From positions 1,674,001-1,738,000 of the forward strand of contig CBDFLL010000006.1 of NCBI GenBank assembly GCA_965249205.1: a DNA stretch of 64,000 nt. The letters are read 5' to 3'. Positions 20,384 through 29,593 of this stretch are shown in pieces. This stretch comes from JAQBVV01 sp965249205 (GTDB taxonomy: Bacteria; Acidobacteriota; Vicinamibacteria; Vicinamibacterales; UBA2999). The first letter of the stretch is position 1. The number at the start of each line of letters is the position of its first letter. Under the pieces are notes generated by a model. It was not told where the DNA came from and did no database searches. It saw nothing but the letters and a program-made list of their open reading frames with translations. The translations under genes were made by a program, and so were the position numbers.

Positions 20384-20953
20384 ATGCAGGGGTCGTTCGA
20401 CATCGTTTCATGGTTCCTCGGACTCAGCGTCCTGGAGATGTTCTACGTCGTGTCCGCCGTGCTGGGTGGCTTGGTGTTTCTGGTTCAAATCGTTCTACTG
20501 TTCTTTGTAGGTGATGGAGACGGAGCGCTGGGTGACGTCGGGGTCGACTCGGATACTGGCTTTCAGTTGCTGTCGATCCAGGGGCTTAGTAGTTTCTTCC
20601 TGATGTTTGGCCTCGTCGGCCTCGCCTTGATTCAAGCGGGCGTCAGCGAATTGCTGACGAGCGTATGGGCGCTCGTCGCCGCCGGCATCACGATCCTGGC
20701 GGTCGCTCAGCTGTCGAGCCTGATGCTGCGACTGCAGTCGAGCGGAAACATCGACCTGGCGAGCACGCTTGGCTCGGAAGGGACCGTGTACCTGACCATC
20801 CCCGGCGATGGAATCGGGCGCGCGCAAATTCGGATCCGTGATCGTCTTCGCACCTACGACGCAAGGAGCAAGACCAAGGAGGAGCTCAAGACGGGTACAC
20901 CGATTAGGGTTGCTGAGGTGAAGGGCAACATGCTCGTCGTCGAAGAGCCCTAG
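20384..20953 (+). CDS. NfeD-like membrane protein with OB-fold tail
   Basis: 189 residues. Three hydrophobic helices are seen at about 20-45, 65-88 and 90-110. The C-terminal 60 residues (GSEGTVYLTIPGDGIGRAQIRI, then GTPIRVAEVKGNMLVVEE) fit the NfeD OB-fold, which begins with G-x-x-G-x-V and ends with V-x-x-V-x-G-x-x-L-x-V. NfeD proteins work with flotillin/stomatin-like proteins in membrane microdomains; no flotillin gene is in view. The stop codon TAG is also the last three bases of the CTAG target of the next IS, so the insertion spared the protein. Confidence 0.8.
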   Translation: MQGSFDIVSWFLGLSVLEMFYVVSAVLGGLVFLVQIVLLFFVGDGDGALGDVGVDSDTGFQLLSIQGLSSFFLMFGLVGLALIQAGVSELLTSVWALVAAGITILAVAQLSSLMLRLQSSGNIDLASTLGSEGTVYLTIPGDGIGRAQIRIRDRLRTYDARSKTKEELKTGTPIRVAEVKGNMLVVEEP

Positions 20954-22248
20954 CAGGCTGCTGAAGAACCCGGGTGATCGGGCCGTTTTCTAAGGATCAT
21001 GCGAGTCACCACCGACCGACAACGGTGCGCACGGCTGTGCGCTGGCCCCGATCAAGGGGCCGGCGACACGCGCGGCCGGTGATCAGGGACACCTCGCCTC
21101 CAGATTCCGCAGCCGGACCAAGTTATAGACCGTGGCGGCGAAGGTAAGCTGCCAATCCACGAGGGCGACACCGCGATGCCGGAGTTTGCGCAAGCCGCCG
21201 ACGGTCTTCATCCAGCCAAAGACCTGTTCTACGAGTTTCCGTTTCCGCTGACTGACGTGATAGCCCGCATGCCGCGTGGTCCGGCCATCGATCGCACTCC
21301 AGCGGACCTTCTGAGCAACGTGGGGCGTGACGGCCCGGATACGGACAGCGGCCACAAAGCTTGCCACATCGTAGCCCTTGTCCGCCCCGACCGTGCTGCC
21401 CGGCGGCGCGCTGGCCTCCAGCAACAGCGCCGCTGCCTCGCGTTCGGCGGTCCCCGTCGCGTGAGTCGCGCAGACGTTGGCGACAAGTCCCTGTCGATTG
21501 TCCAGCAGCACGTGGCCCAGATACGCCAGCTTGGCTTCCTTCCCCTGGCCCTTCCGAGGCAGCATCGCCTCCGGATCGGTCGTCGACTGGTGCGTGTCGT
21601 TGCGCCGCCGCTCCCCGTGGAAGTTGACCGTGGGATTCCCGGGGTCATCGGGCGGGTCGCTCTCCGCCGCGTCCCGGCACCGAAAGCTCTTCAGGCTGGC
21701 CCACGCTTCCAATTGGGTCCCATCCACAGTGAAGTGTTCGTCCGAGAGCAGCCCGGCCGCCCGCGCGTGGGCCTGCACCGCATCAAAGAAGGCGGCCGCG
21801 AGATCGCCCGCCAGCAGCCGGTCGCGATTCTTGGTAAACGTGGTGGGATGCCAAACCGGGTCGTCCAAATTCAAGCCCACGAACCAGCGGAACAGCAGGT
21901 TGTAATTGAGCTCTTCCATCAGCAGCCGCTCGCTCCGCACCGTGTAGAGCACCTGCAGCAACAACGCGCGCAGCAGCTGTTCCGGCGGGATCGACGGACG
22001 CCCTGTGTTGGCGTACAGGCCGGCGAACCTGCGCGACATCGTTCTCAGCGCTTCGTCCGTCAGCGCGCGAACCGCGCGGAGCGGATGGTCGGCTGGCACG
22101 CGCTGTTCCGGCGACAGGTAGCTGAACATGTGAGTGCTTTGCTCATCGTGTCCGCGCATGATGGGGCTCCCTTCAGCGGTGTTGGGAGCATGGTAGTACG
22201 CCGGGATCGATCTGTCGATCCCATTTCACGGAGTTTTTCAGCAGCCTG
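20954..22248 (-). mobile_element. IS5/IS1182-type element, copy 1
   Basis: 1295 bases with inverted ends CAGGCTGCTGAARAAC, flanked by CTAG at 20950-20953 and 22249-22252. Identical in appearance to copies at 39396-40690 and 61037-62331, with a broken fourth copy at 45489-46357. Confidence 0.93.
21083..22159 (-). CDS. IS5/IS1182-type transposase, copy 1
   Basis: 358 residues. The N-terminal part (SYLSPEQRVPADHPLRAVRAL, GRPSIPPEQLLRALLLQVLY, LFRWFVGLNLDDPVWHPTTFTKNR) is typical of the broad IS5/IS1182 group. The catalytic Asp residues are in TVDGTQLEAW and GADKGYD, and the Glu in VEQVFGWMKTVGGLRKLRHRG (the Y-2-R-3-E type region of IS4-like enzymes). The gene is intact. Confidence 0.93.
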   Translation of the reverse strand: MRGHDEQSTHMFSYLSPEQRVPADHPLRAVRALTDEALRTMSRRFAGLYANTGRPSIPPEQLLRALLLQVLYTVRSERLLMEELNYNLLFRWFVGLNLDDPVWHPTTFTKNRDRLLAGDLAAAFFDAVQAHARAAGLLSDEHFTVDGTQLEAWASLKSFRCRDAAESDPPDDPGNPTVNFHGERRRNDTHQSTTDPEAMLPRKGQGKEAKLAYLGHVLLDNRQGLVANVCATHATGTAEREAAALLLEASAPPGSTVGADKGYDVASFVAAVRIRAVTPHVAQKVRWSAIDGRTTRHAGYHVSQRKRKLVEQVFGWMKTVGGLRKLRHRGVALVDWQLTFAATVYNLVRLRNLEARCP

Positions 22249-22252
22249 CTAG

Positions 22253-24142
22253 AGGAATCGCTTGACGGCAACAATCGTCGAAGACCACGCGCGAGCCGTC
22301 GGGCGAGACTCGGGGGATGCGATAGTCGCCGGGTTCGACGCCGAGCAGCTCCTCCCTCCCTTCGCGATCGACCCAAACCAGCTGCTGGCTTCGCGCGGCG
22401 GTGCGCGCGGGTACATAGACGAGCGAACCCGAAGGGCTCAGTGTGTAGTTGGGCAACATGCCTTGCTCCACCACGCCCTCGAGAACCTGCACGGCGCTCC
22501 CCGTCACCTCGAGACGATCGAGATCGAACGGTATCGCCCAAAGGGAGGTTCCACGCAAAAACACGATGTGGCCGCTGGGCACAAACTGTGGGTTGGTTCC
22601 GACGGTGAGCGCTCGAGGTTCGCCTTGAGGAAGTGGTACGAGCAAGACCTGAGACCCCATCGAGGAGTTCGCGGCAAGTACCGCCTGTCCGCCCGGCAAC
22701 AATGAGAGTATTTGGAGGTAAGCCCCGGACGTAATTCGTTTGGGTTCACCGCCGAGTGCGTCGATCTGCCACAGGTCTCCGTTCTGTTCGAAGACGACGG
22801 TGTTGTCCGGGCCCCACTGGGAGTACCCCACCCGACCCTCGTAAAACGTGACCGGTGCTTCGCCGTCTAGTCGCATCCTCTTGAGCTGGCCCTGCACTGA
22901 GAACCCCAGGGATTCACCGTCGGGCGAGAGAAAGACGAGATCAGCACCTTCGGTGCCGCGCACCGCTTCGGCCTCGTCTCGTCCGAGTGCTCGCTGGTAG
23001 ATGCGGCGAACACCGTCCTGTTCTCCAGTGAAGTAAACGGTGCGGCCGTCTTGGGAAAGCGCGAGAGGCGTGCTCCATACGCGACTCCCGACAACCGGGA
23101 AGACCAGGTTCGCCAGCTGGGTGTTCTCGTTCAAGAAGATCGACGTGCGCGTCACCGGTGGCGAGGCACGCTCGGGGCGCGCCAAGCTCCAACCGACGAG
23201 ACCTGCGAGCACAGCAAGCATCGCGGCCGACACCAGCCACGCCGGTCTTATCCGCGACGGGTTCGCTGCGCCGTTGGAAGTCGTCTGCAACGCTTCCTTG
23301 AGGTCGAGCCGGGCGACACGGATGTCGGGTAGACGCTCGTTTCGATCCTTTTCGAGGCAACGTCGAAGGAGTCGCGCTACGAGGCCGTCGGTCTTGGCCG
23401 GCAGGCGCGACCAATCCGGCTCACGCTCGATGACGCGTGCCAGCGTCTCGGACACATCCTCGCCCTCGAACGGCCGTCTCCCGGTGAGCATCTCGTAGAG
23501 CACCGCCCCGAACGCCCACACGTCGCTGCGCTTATCGACGGCCTTGCCCTTGGCCTGCTCCGGCGACATGTAGGCGGCGGTGCCGAGGATCATCCCGGCC
23601 TGCGTCATCGCGGGTGTCGTAATGGTCGGCGACTGCGATGAGTCCGGCGACATCGCCGTCGGTTCCAGTGCTTTTGCCAACCCGAAGTCCAGTACCTTCA
23701 CCGTCCCGTCGGGTCGTACCTTGATGTTGGCGGGCTTCAGATCGCGATGGATGATCCCTTGCTCGTGCGCAGCTTCCAACGCTTCTGCGATCTGCTTCGC
23801 GATGGGGAGGGCTTCGTCGATGGGAATAGCGCCCTGCGCGATGCGGTCGGCGAGCGTCGGCCCCTCGACTAACTCCATCACCAGCGCGATCGTGCCCGCG
23901 CTCTTTTCGAGGCCGTGGATCTGGGCGATGTTCGAATGGTTCAGCGCGGCGAGGACTTCGGCTTCGCGTTGAAAGCGCGCCAGCCGCTCCGCATCAGACG
24001 CCAGCGACTCGGGCAGTACCTTGATGGCGACGGCTCGCTTAAGGTTCGTGTCGGTGGCCTGATAGACCTCGCCCATGCCGCCTTCGCCGATCTGGGCGGC
24101 TATCTCATACGGACCGAGGCGAACACCGGGGGCGAGCGCCAT
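22253..24142 (-). pseudogene. Ser/Thr kinase with TolB-like propeller, 3' truncated
   Basis: From ATG 24142 the kinase domain is complete: GEGGMGEVY, VAIKVL, HRDLKPAN, DFG, MSPEQAKGK. A membrane helix follows near residues 300-317 (AWLVSAAMLAVLAGLVGW), then propeller blades to SPDGSRVVFDD. About 250 C-terminal residues present in its paralogues are absent. Homology ends some 35 bases before the IS5-type element, so truncation may be older than the insertion. The kinase could still be made and be active in the cytosol, but the sensor is incomplete. The start is preceded by an AGGAGGG ribosome site and a TATAAT box. Confidence 0.88.
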
Positions 24143-24177
24143 GACCCTCCTGGGGAAGGAAACCGGGAACCGGCTGA

Positions 24178-24183
24178 ATTATA
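24178..24183 (-). promoter_or_regulatory. Probable -10 box (TATAAT) of the kinase at 24142
   Basis: On the minus strand TATAATTCA lies 36 bases before the ATG, the same string as upstream of the kinase remnant at 19996. Conservation between the two loci, whose spacers differ in length, supports a promoter role. Confidence 0.5.
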
Positions 24184-24228
24184 GGGGGATTCCGCGCCGA
24201 GCGCCGCGCCGCAGGATAGGTCCCCGTA

Positions 24229-24297
24229 CACGGGCAAGTGTAGACCGATGTTGGGGTCGGACCCCCTGGAAGCCCTCGGCGGGCATCGGTAAACACT
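24229..24297 (-). promoter_or_regulatory. Conserved palindromic element upstream of kinase genes, copy 2
   Basis: Reverse complement of 19876-19943 with one or two changes. The nested pairs ACCGATG/CATCGGT and GGGGTC/GACCCC are kept. A short GGACCTATC box closer to the gene is also shared by both loci. IS1595 copy 2 starts eight bases beyond it, at the same relative point as copy 1 beside the other block. Confidence 0.6.
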
Positions 24298-24305
24298 ACG
24301 CGCCT

Positions 24306-25349
24306 CGTGCTTATCCGGTTGTTTCAGCAAGCCACCACCGGTAGTGTATCGGCGTGGCGCGCCCGTCGTTTCCGAAGAATCTCCGGGAGTTTCAGCGGCA
24401 ATTTGCGACCGCCGAGGCCTGTCAGGACTACTTGGCGGCGTGCCGCTGGCCGGACGGCTTTGTGTGTCCCCGGTGCCGGCACGCGCGCGGCTATCGCCTG
24501 ACCACACACCGGCGCTGGCAATGTGCGGCGTGCCGGTATCAGGTGTCGCTGACCGCCGGGACGATTCTCCACAACACGAAGACGCCGCTCCTGGTGTGGT
24601 TCTGGGCGGCCTATTTGACGGTTACCGACAAGCGGGGCCTCTCGGCGCTCCTGCTGCAGCGGCAGTTGGGCCTGCGGCGGTACGAAACGGCGTGGCTGCT
24701 GTTGCACAAGCTGCGGCGCGCGATGGTGAACGCGGGGCGGGAGCCCTTGTACGGCGACGTGGAGATCGATGACACCTGGGTGGGCGCGCCCCAGGCCGGC
24801 CTGCGCGGCAGTCGCCAACTCAAGGGGCGGAAAGCCGCGCTGGTGCTGGTGGCGGTGGAACGACGCGGGGATCGGTCGGGTCGGGTCCGCATGTCCGTGA
24901 TCCCGAACTTCAAACAATCGACGATGCTCGCGTTCGTCACTCACCACATTGCGCCGGGGGCGACGGTCTACACCGACGGGCTGAAAAGTTTCGATGGGCT
25001 CCAGGCCGCTGACGTGAGACACGTCGCCCGCCCGCAACCGATCCGGAGCGCCCTGCACAGGGGGGTGCCCTCCGTCGTGCCTTTGGCCGACCGCGTCATC
25101 GGCAATTGCCAACAGTGGTTGATTGGCACGCACCACGGCGTCAGCAAGGCGCAACTACAGGTCTACCTCGATGAGTTCGTGTTTCGGCACAATCGGCGGC
25201 GGCACCCGATGGCCGCCTTTCAGACCCTGCTGGGCCTGGGGACCGGACGGACGCCCACGCCCGCCCGACGGATTCGCGGCGCGCAGGACGTGCGCCCCCC
25301 AGGCTGATCGCAAGATATAGGGGTTAGCTGAAACAACCGGATAAGCACG
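24306..25349 (+). mobile_element. IS1595-type element, copy 2
   Basis: 1044 bases, ends CGTGCTTATCC and GGATAAGCACG. The 8-base flanks ACGCGCCT and ATTCGCCT are not a clean duplication. An IS630 copy begins nine bases after the right end, forming a tandem of two unlike elements. Confidence 0.92.
24354..25307 (+). CDS. IS1595 family transposase, copy 2
   Basis: Same 317-residue protein as copy 1, with the zinc ribbon CPRC/CAAC, VEIDDTW and YTDGLKSF intact. Confidence 0.95.
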   Translation: MARPSFPKNLREFQRQFATAEACQDYLAACRWPDGFVCPRCRHARGYRLTTHRRWQCAACRYQVSLTAGTILHNTKTPLLVWFWAAYLTVTDKRGLSALLLQRQLGLRRYETAWLLLHKLRRAMVNAGREPLYGDVEIDDTWVGAPQAGLRGSRQLKGRKAALVLVAVERRGDRSGRVRMSVIPNFKQSTMLAFVTHHIAPGATVYTDGLKSFDGLQAADVRHVARPQPIRSALHRGVPSVVPLADRVIGNCQQWLIGTHHGVSKAQLQVYLDEFVFRHNRRRHPMAAFQTLLGLGTGRTPTPARRIRGAQDVRPPG

Positions 25350-25355
25350 ATTCGC

Positions 25356-25670
25356 CTAGTACCCCGTCTCAGTGATTTTGATCGGTTGGAGGGGGGGTAG
25401 CTCATCTGCCGCCAGTAACAGCCTGATCGTCCGGGGCTGCCGTGGGACGCGGCTGATAAGCCCGCGCCGCTCCAGCGCGACGATCATGCCGTGGACCGTG
25501 GGGGGAGTGACCTGAAAGAACCGTTGGAAGTCGACTTCGGCCGGCGGCTCCCGGTGGAGTAACGCGTAGGTGTGGATGAAGGCCAGATACTGGCCTTGCT
25601 TCGCCGTGAAGTGTGGGGCCGGACGACTGGACACGGGATCGGCAGTGTGATCCAAGATATCCATGAACAT
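25356..25670 (-). CDS. Small winged-helix protein carried by IS630, copy 2
   Basis: Same protein as at 7214-7528. The stop codon is again built from the target TA and the C that precedes it, so both insertions terminate the gene in the same way. Confidence 0.8.
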   Translation of the reverse strand: MFMDILDHTADPVSSRPAPHFTAKQGQYLAFIHTYALLHREPPAEVDFQRFFQVTPPTVHGMIVALERRGLISRVPRQPRTIRLLLAADELPPLQPIKITETGY

Positions 25671-26824
25671 ACGCTATCGCGTGACGCTGACGCTCGAAGA
25701 AGGGCACCACCTGCAGGCGCTGACCCGCGGCGGCACCCGGGCCGCGCGCCAGATCAAACGGGCACAGATTCTCCTCGCCGCCGACGCCCAGGTCCCCGAC
25801 GAACGGATTGCGGCAGACATCGGGGTCGGCACCTCGACGGTGTATCGGACCAAGCAGCATTTCGTCGAAGACGGCTTGACGCGCGCGCTCATCGAAACGG
25901 CCCGGCCCGGTGCACCGCGGAAGCTCAGCGCCGGCGATGAAGCCCGCCTGGTCGCGGTGGCCTGCTCCGCGCCCCCGGCCGGCCGGGCGCACTGGACGCT
26001 GGAGTTGCTGGCCGGCGCATTGGTCCGCCTCACCACGCACGAGACCCTGTCGAGCGCCACGGTGGGACGCCGGCTGGCCGACATGAAACTGAAGCCGTGG
26101 CGGGAGAAGAGGTGGTGCATTCCGACGGTCAACGCCGAGTACGTGGCGCGCATGGAAGACGTCCTCGCACTCTACGCCGAGGCGCCGACCCCCCGGCGAC
26201 CGGTGGTCTGCTTCGATGAAACGCCCCGACAACTAATCGGGGACGCGCGTGTCCCCATCCGGGCCGAGCCGGGGAAGCCCAGACGGGTCGACTATGAGTA
26301 CGTGCGCAACGGCACCGCGAACGTGTTCCTGTTTGTGGACGTGCACCGCCCCTGGCGCCACGCCAAGGTCACTGACCACCGGACGTGCGTCGACTTTGCC
26401 GAGTGCATGCGCGATCTCGTGGACGAGCATTACCCGGAGGCCGAGCGAATCCAGGTGGTGCTGGACAACTTGTCGACCCATTCCGCGGCCGCGCTTTATC
26501 AGACCTTCGCACCCGCTGAGGCCCGACGGATCCTTACGCGGCTCGACTTCCACTACACGCCGAAACACGCCAGCTGGCTCAACATGGTCGAGATCGAGAT
26601 CGGGGTGATGGTCCAGCAATGCCTCGATCGGCGTATCCCGGACAAGGCCACGCTTGTCACCGAGGTCGCTGCCTGGGAGCAGCGGCGCAATGCCGAGCAG
26701 GCGGGCATCAACTGGTTGTTCACCGTCGACCGGGCCCGCACGAAGATGGGCCGCGTGTATCCGCAGCCCGCCAGGCGCGCGAAGGCCGCCGCGTGAACCG
26801 GTCAGAACCACTGCGACGAGGTAC
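25359..26824 (+). mobile_element. IS630-type element, copy 2
   Basis: Matches copy 1 base for base as far as I compared, with TA at 25357-25358 and 26825-26826 and outer bases again giving CTAG. Left flank is IS1595 copy 2, right flank the interior of a TonB receptor gene. Confidence 0.93.
25663..26796 (+). CDS. IS630 family transposase, copy 2
   Basis: Same 377-residue protein as at 7521-8654, with CFDETP, VLDNLSTH and WLNMVEIE present. Confidence 0.96.
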   Translation: MNIRYRVTLTLEEGHHLQALTRGGTRAARQIKRAQILLAADAQVPDERIAADIGVGTSTVYRTKQHFVEDGLTRALIETARPGAPRKLSAGDEARLVAVACSAPPAGRAHWTLELLAGALVRLTTHETLSSATVGRRLADMKLKPWREKRWCIPTVNAEYVARMEDVLALYAEAPTPRRPVVCFDETPRQLIGDARVPIRAEPGKPRRVDYEYVRNGTANVFLFVDVHRPWRHAKVTDHRTCVDFAECMRDLVDEHYPEAERIQVVLDNLSTHSAAALYQTFAPAEARRILTRLDFHYTPKHASWLNMVEIEIGVMVQQCLDRRIPDKATLVTEVAAWEQRRNAEQAGINWLFTVDRARTKMGRVYPQPARRAKAAA

Positions 26825-26826
26825 TA

Positions 26827-27362
26827 GTGCTCCGCCCCGCGGGTTGCCGCCGCAGTTGGTGGGGGTGCTCGCCAGCCTCAGCCCGCCGGTCCTCCTGCCG
26901 TCGCAGTTCACGTATCTGAACCTCGGCACGATCACGGACAAAGGGATCGAACTCGGCGTTGATGCGGCGGTGAATCCATACGTCAACGTGTTTACGAACT
27001 ACTCGTTCCAGGCCAAGCCAGTGGCCAAGGATCTCCCGCTTGGGACCAGCATCAACGACATCAACTGGCCGGCGAAGAACCGCTTCAACGCAGGATTCAA
27101 CTTCAGCCGGTCACGTTTTCTCGGCAACCTGGCGCTGAGTTACACGGGTGAAGCCTATTGGCAGGACGTGCTCGACGCGCGGTACGCCGCGACAACCGAC
27201 GCCCACACGCTGATCGACGGGGCCTTTGGCATCCGCTGGGCAGACGAACGCGTCGTCACGAGTGTCAAGGTTACGAATCTGACCAATGAGGATGTGCTAC
27301 AGCACGTGTTCGGAGATGTGTTGAAGCGGCAGGTCGTCGGCGAAGTGCGTGTGACGTTCTAG
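26827..27362 (+). pseudogene. TonB-dependent receptor, C-terminal barrel fragment
   Basis: About 178 residues are open from the IS630 edge. They show the end of an outer-membrane barrel: FTYLNLGTITDKGIELGVD, VNVFTNYSFQAKP, RFNAGFNFSRSRFLGNLALSYTGEAYWQDV, FGIRWADERVVTSVKVTNLTNEDVLQHVFGDVLKRQVVGEVRVTF, with the final Phe that outer-membrane proteins need for assembly. The N-terminal plug and most strands are missing. Alternating hydrophobic residues fit strands. No start codon belongs to it. Confidence 0.85.
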
Positions 27363-27460
27363 TCCCCTGGACACGTAATTCGTCACACAATTCCCGGGCG
27401 GAGCATCCCGGCTCCACCCCACCGCGCACAGTCCGCGCGGCGGGGCCCCCGGGCTGGCGG

Positions 27461-27571
27461 CGTTGCTCCTTTCTCACAGACGCCCGATATTCTCGGTCGT
27501 CGCGCCTTGCGCGGATTTCACGAGCGCGTGGCTCTCGAATAGCCGCAATCCATGACAGCTGAAATCCGCGC
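27461..27571. repeat. Dispersed repeat block: core plus palindromic ends
   Basis: The core 27461-27510 (GTTGCTCCT, then a TCGGTCGTCGCGCCTTG segment) matches 6271-6322 and 39171-39222. It runs directly into GCGCGGATTTCA (27509-27520), answered by TGAAATCCGCGC at 27560-27571. It fills the space between the TonB fragment and the CaiB pseudogene. Confidence 0.7.
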
Positions 27572-27627
27572 TTGCCAGCCGGGCGCCGCGCTCCGGGACC
27601 TATGCAACAAATCACGTTTACAGGGGA

Positions 27628-28534
27628 CTAGCCTGATTCTCGCGTTGCTGCGAGCGCCGCGATGCGTGCCGCGTCGAATCCCGCCTCGCGCAGTACTTCC
27701 TCGGTGTGCTCGCCAAGATGTGGAGCGCAGCGTCGTACCTCCGGCGGGGTGGCGCTCAGCTTGATCGGCGAACCGAGCGTCTGCATCGTCCCCAGCGTAG
27801 GATGATCCACGGTGACGACCATTTCGCGGTCCACAATTTGCGGGTCCGTAAACACCTCGGCATAACTGTTGATCGGCCCACAGGGGATGTCGTTGGCCAT
27901 CAACGCGGCCAGTCAGTGGTGTCTCGGGCGTTGGCGCGTGACGGATTCGATCCGCTCAGCCAGTGCGGCGCGGTGCTGCACGCGGCTCGGGTTGTCGGCG
28001 AACTCAGCGATCGCCGGCCATTCGGGGTGGCCCAGTGCATCGCACAGGCGCTGGAACAAGAGGTCGGTTGAGGCGCCAACCGTGATCGCGCCATCGGAGC
28101 ACTGGAAGGCCTGGTAGGGGGCCACCATTCTGTGGGCGGAGCCAGTTCGGTCGCCTCCCAGACTGACAGTGCGACGCCGGCGTCGACGAGCGCGGCGTCG
28201 ACGTGCTGTCCAACGCCCGTTCGGTGGCGGCATTCGAGCGCCGCCAGTATGCCCGTCAACGCAAAGAGCGCGGCGCCCAGGTCGGTGAGCGGTACACCTG
28301 CCTTCGCAGGTGGCCCCTCCGGCGGCCCCGTCACCGACATGACGCCCGACACGCCTTGGGCGATCAGGTCCAAGCCACCTTTATTGCGGTCTGGCCCCGT
28401 CTGCCCATATCCGGAGATCGATGCGTAGATGAGCCGCGGGTTCCGCGCAGACAACGCGGGGTAGTCGGCGCCGAGCTTGGTGTGACGTCGAGTACCCTGA
28501 GGCCGCTGAGCGCCCCGCCCGTGGTTGAAGCCAT
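27628..28534 (-). pseudogene. CaiB/BaiF family CoA-transferase, multiply broken
   Basis: The gene begins at ATG 28534 with GALSGLRVLDVT, the normal N-terminus of the family, then jumps with a change of frame to LGADYPALSARNPRLIYASISGYGQTGPD, so about 80 residues including the nucleotide-proximal region are deleted. The Asp-bearing VPLTDLGAALFALTGILAAL is kept. A one-base shift near 28130 changes ELAPP to HRMVAPYQAF, and a TGA near 27914 replaces the expected Trp before LAALMANDIPCGPINSY. The C-terminus GEHTEEVLREAGF is normal. Intact members move CoA between acids. It is divergent from an enoyl-CoA hydratase gene, 80 bases apart, suggesting a former joint pathway. Confidence 0.9.
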
Positions 28535-28614
28535 GTGCGCTATTCAATCACGAAGCTCACCAGGTACGCGTTGGCGTGATAAGAGTTATGCGCACATTCT
28601 CAAGGAGTACTTGC

Positions 28615-29400
28615 GTGTCGACAGCCGAAACCATCTTTCAGATTGAGCCGCCGCTGGCGGTCCTGACGCTCAATCGTCCCAAGGCACGCAATGCCATGAC
28701 CTGGGCGATGTATGAGGGGCTCGTTGCCGCGTGCGGGGCGGTCGAGGGGGACGACGCCGTGCGGGTCTTCGTCATCCGCGGTGCCGGCGGGCGGGCCTTT
28801 TCGGCAGGCACCGATATTTCACAGTTCCTCGAGTTTCGGGAGCCTGAGGACAGCGTGCGGTACGAGGAGCGCATCGGCGAGGTACTGGGGACGCTCGAGC
28901 GAGTGACGAAACCGACGATCGCCGAGGTGAGCGGTGTGGCAGCGGGCGCTGGCTGCGGCATTGCCCTCACGTGTGATCTCCGCGTGGCCACGCCGGAATC
29001 CACCTTCGGGATCCCGGTGGCGCGCACCCTTGGCAACTGCGTGCCGGCGGCAGCATTCAGCCGGTTGGTCGAACTGATCGGTGCTGGTCGTGCCACAGAC
29101 ATCCTCTTCACCGGCCGCCTGGTCGACGCCGCGGAGGCGCAGTCGATCGGGCTCGTGAACCGGGTAGCGCCCGCCGATGTGATTTCTGAGACGGTGCGCG
29201 ATCTTGCGCTCGAGATTGCAGCGAACGCGCCGCTTACCGTGCGCGGCGTCAAAGAGATGGGGCGGCGCCTGGCGGCGAGGCGGCGCCTGGCCGGAGCCGA
29301 CGCCAGTGACGTGATGCAGGCCTGTTACACGAGTGCCGACTTTCGCGAAGGCGTTGCGGCATTTCTCGCCAAGCGACGGCCCCACTGGACGGGACGGTAA
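28615..29400 (+). CDS. Enoyl-CoA hydratase/isomerase family protein
   Basis: 261 residues from GTG 28615, chosen because AAGGAG lies 9-14 bases before it; an ATG farther upstream would add unrelated residues. Crotonase features: LAVLTLNRPKARNAM, the first oxyanion-hole segment GRAFSAGTDISQF, the second GVAAGAGCGIALTCDLRVA, and GLVNRVAP. The usual catalytic Glu pair is not obvious (ARTLGNCVPAAAF in place of ELGLxP), so the reaction may be isomerisation, dehalogenation or another crotonase reaction and not simple hydration. It acts on CoA thioesters in the cytosol, fitting the neighbouring broken CoA-transferase. Confidence 0.92.
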   Translation: MSTAETIFQIEPPLAVLTLNRPKARNAMTWAMYEGLVAACGAVEGDDAVRVFVIRGAGGRAFSAGTDISQFLEFREPEDSVRYEERIGEVLGTLERVTKPTIAEVSGVAAGAGCGIALTCDLRVATPESTFGIPVARTLGNCVPAAAFSRLVELIGAGRATDILFTGRLVDAAEAQSIGLVNRVAPADVISETVRDLALEIAANAPLTVRGVKEMGRRLAARRRLAGADASDVMQACYTSADFREGVAAFLAKRRPHWTGR

Positions 29401-29593
29401 TCAACGCGGTCATTGGTCGGATCGTGGTCTACGCGCTCTGGGCGATCGGGGTGATTTGAAAGCCACAAGCCCGCTGATCGACGAAGCGGCTGCCAGCACC
29501 TGGCCAGCAGCGAAGAGCACCGGCGCAAACGACCGAAGGTAAGGGTAAAGGGGAAGAGTGAACCTCCTCTTCCCCCTTCGGGTCTCAGCGTCT

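Noticed and set aside
21176..22252. 358-codon open frame antisense to the IS5/IS1182-type transposase, repeated at each copy
   Set aside because: It mirrors a clear DDE transposase, has no known motifs and arises from GC-rich codon use.
24324..25154. 276-codon frame antisense to IS1595 transposase
   Set aside because: Shadow of a well-supported gene; present wherever the IS is present.
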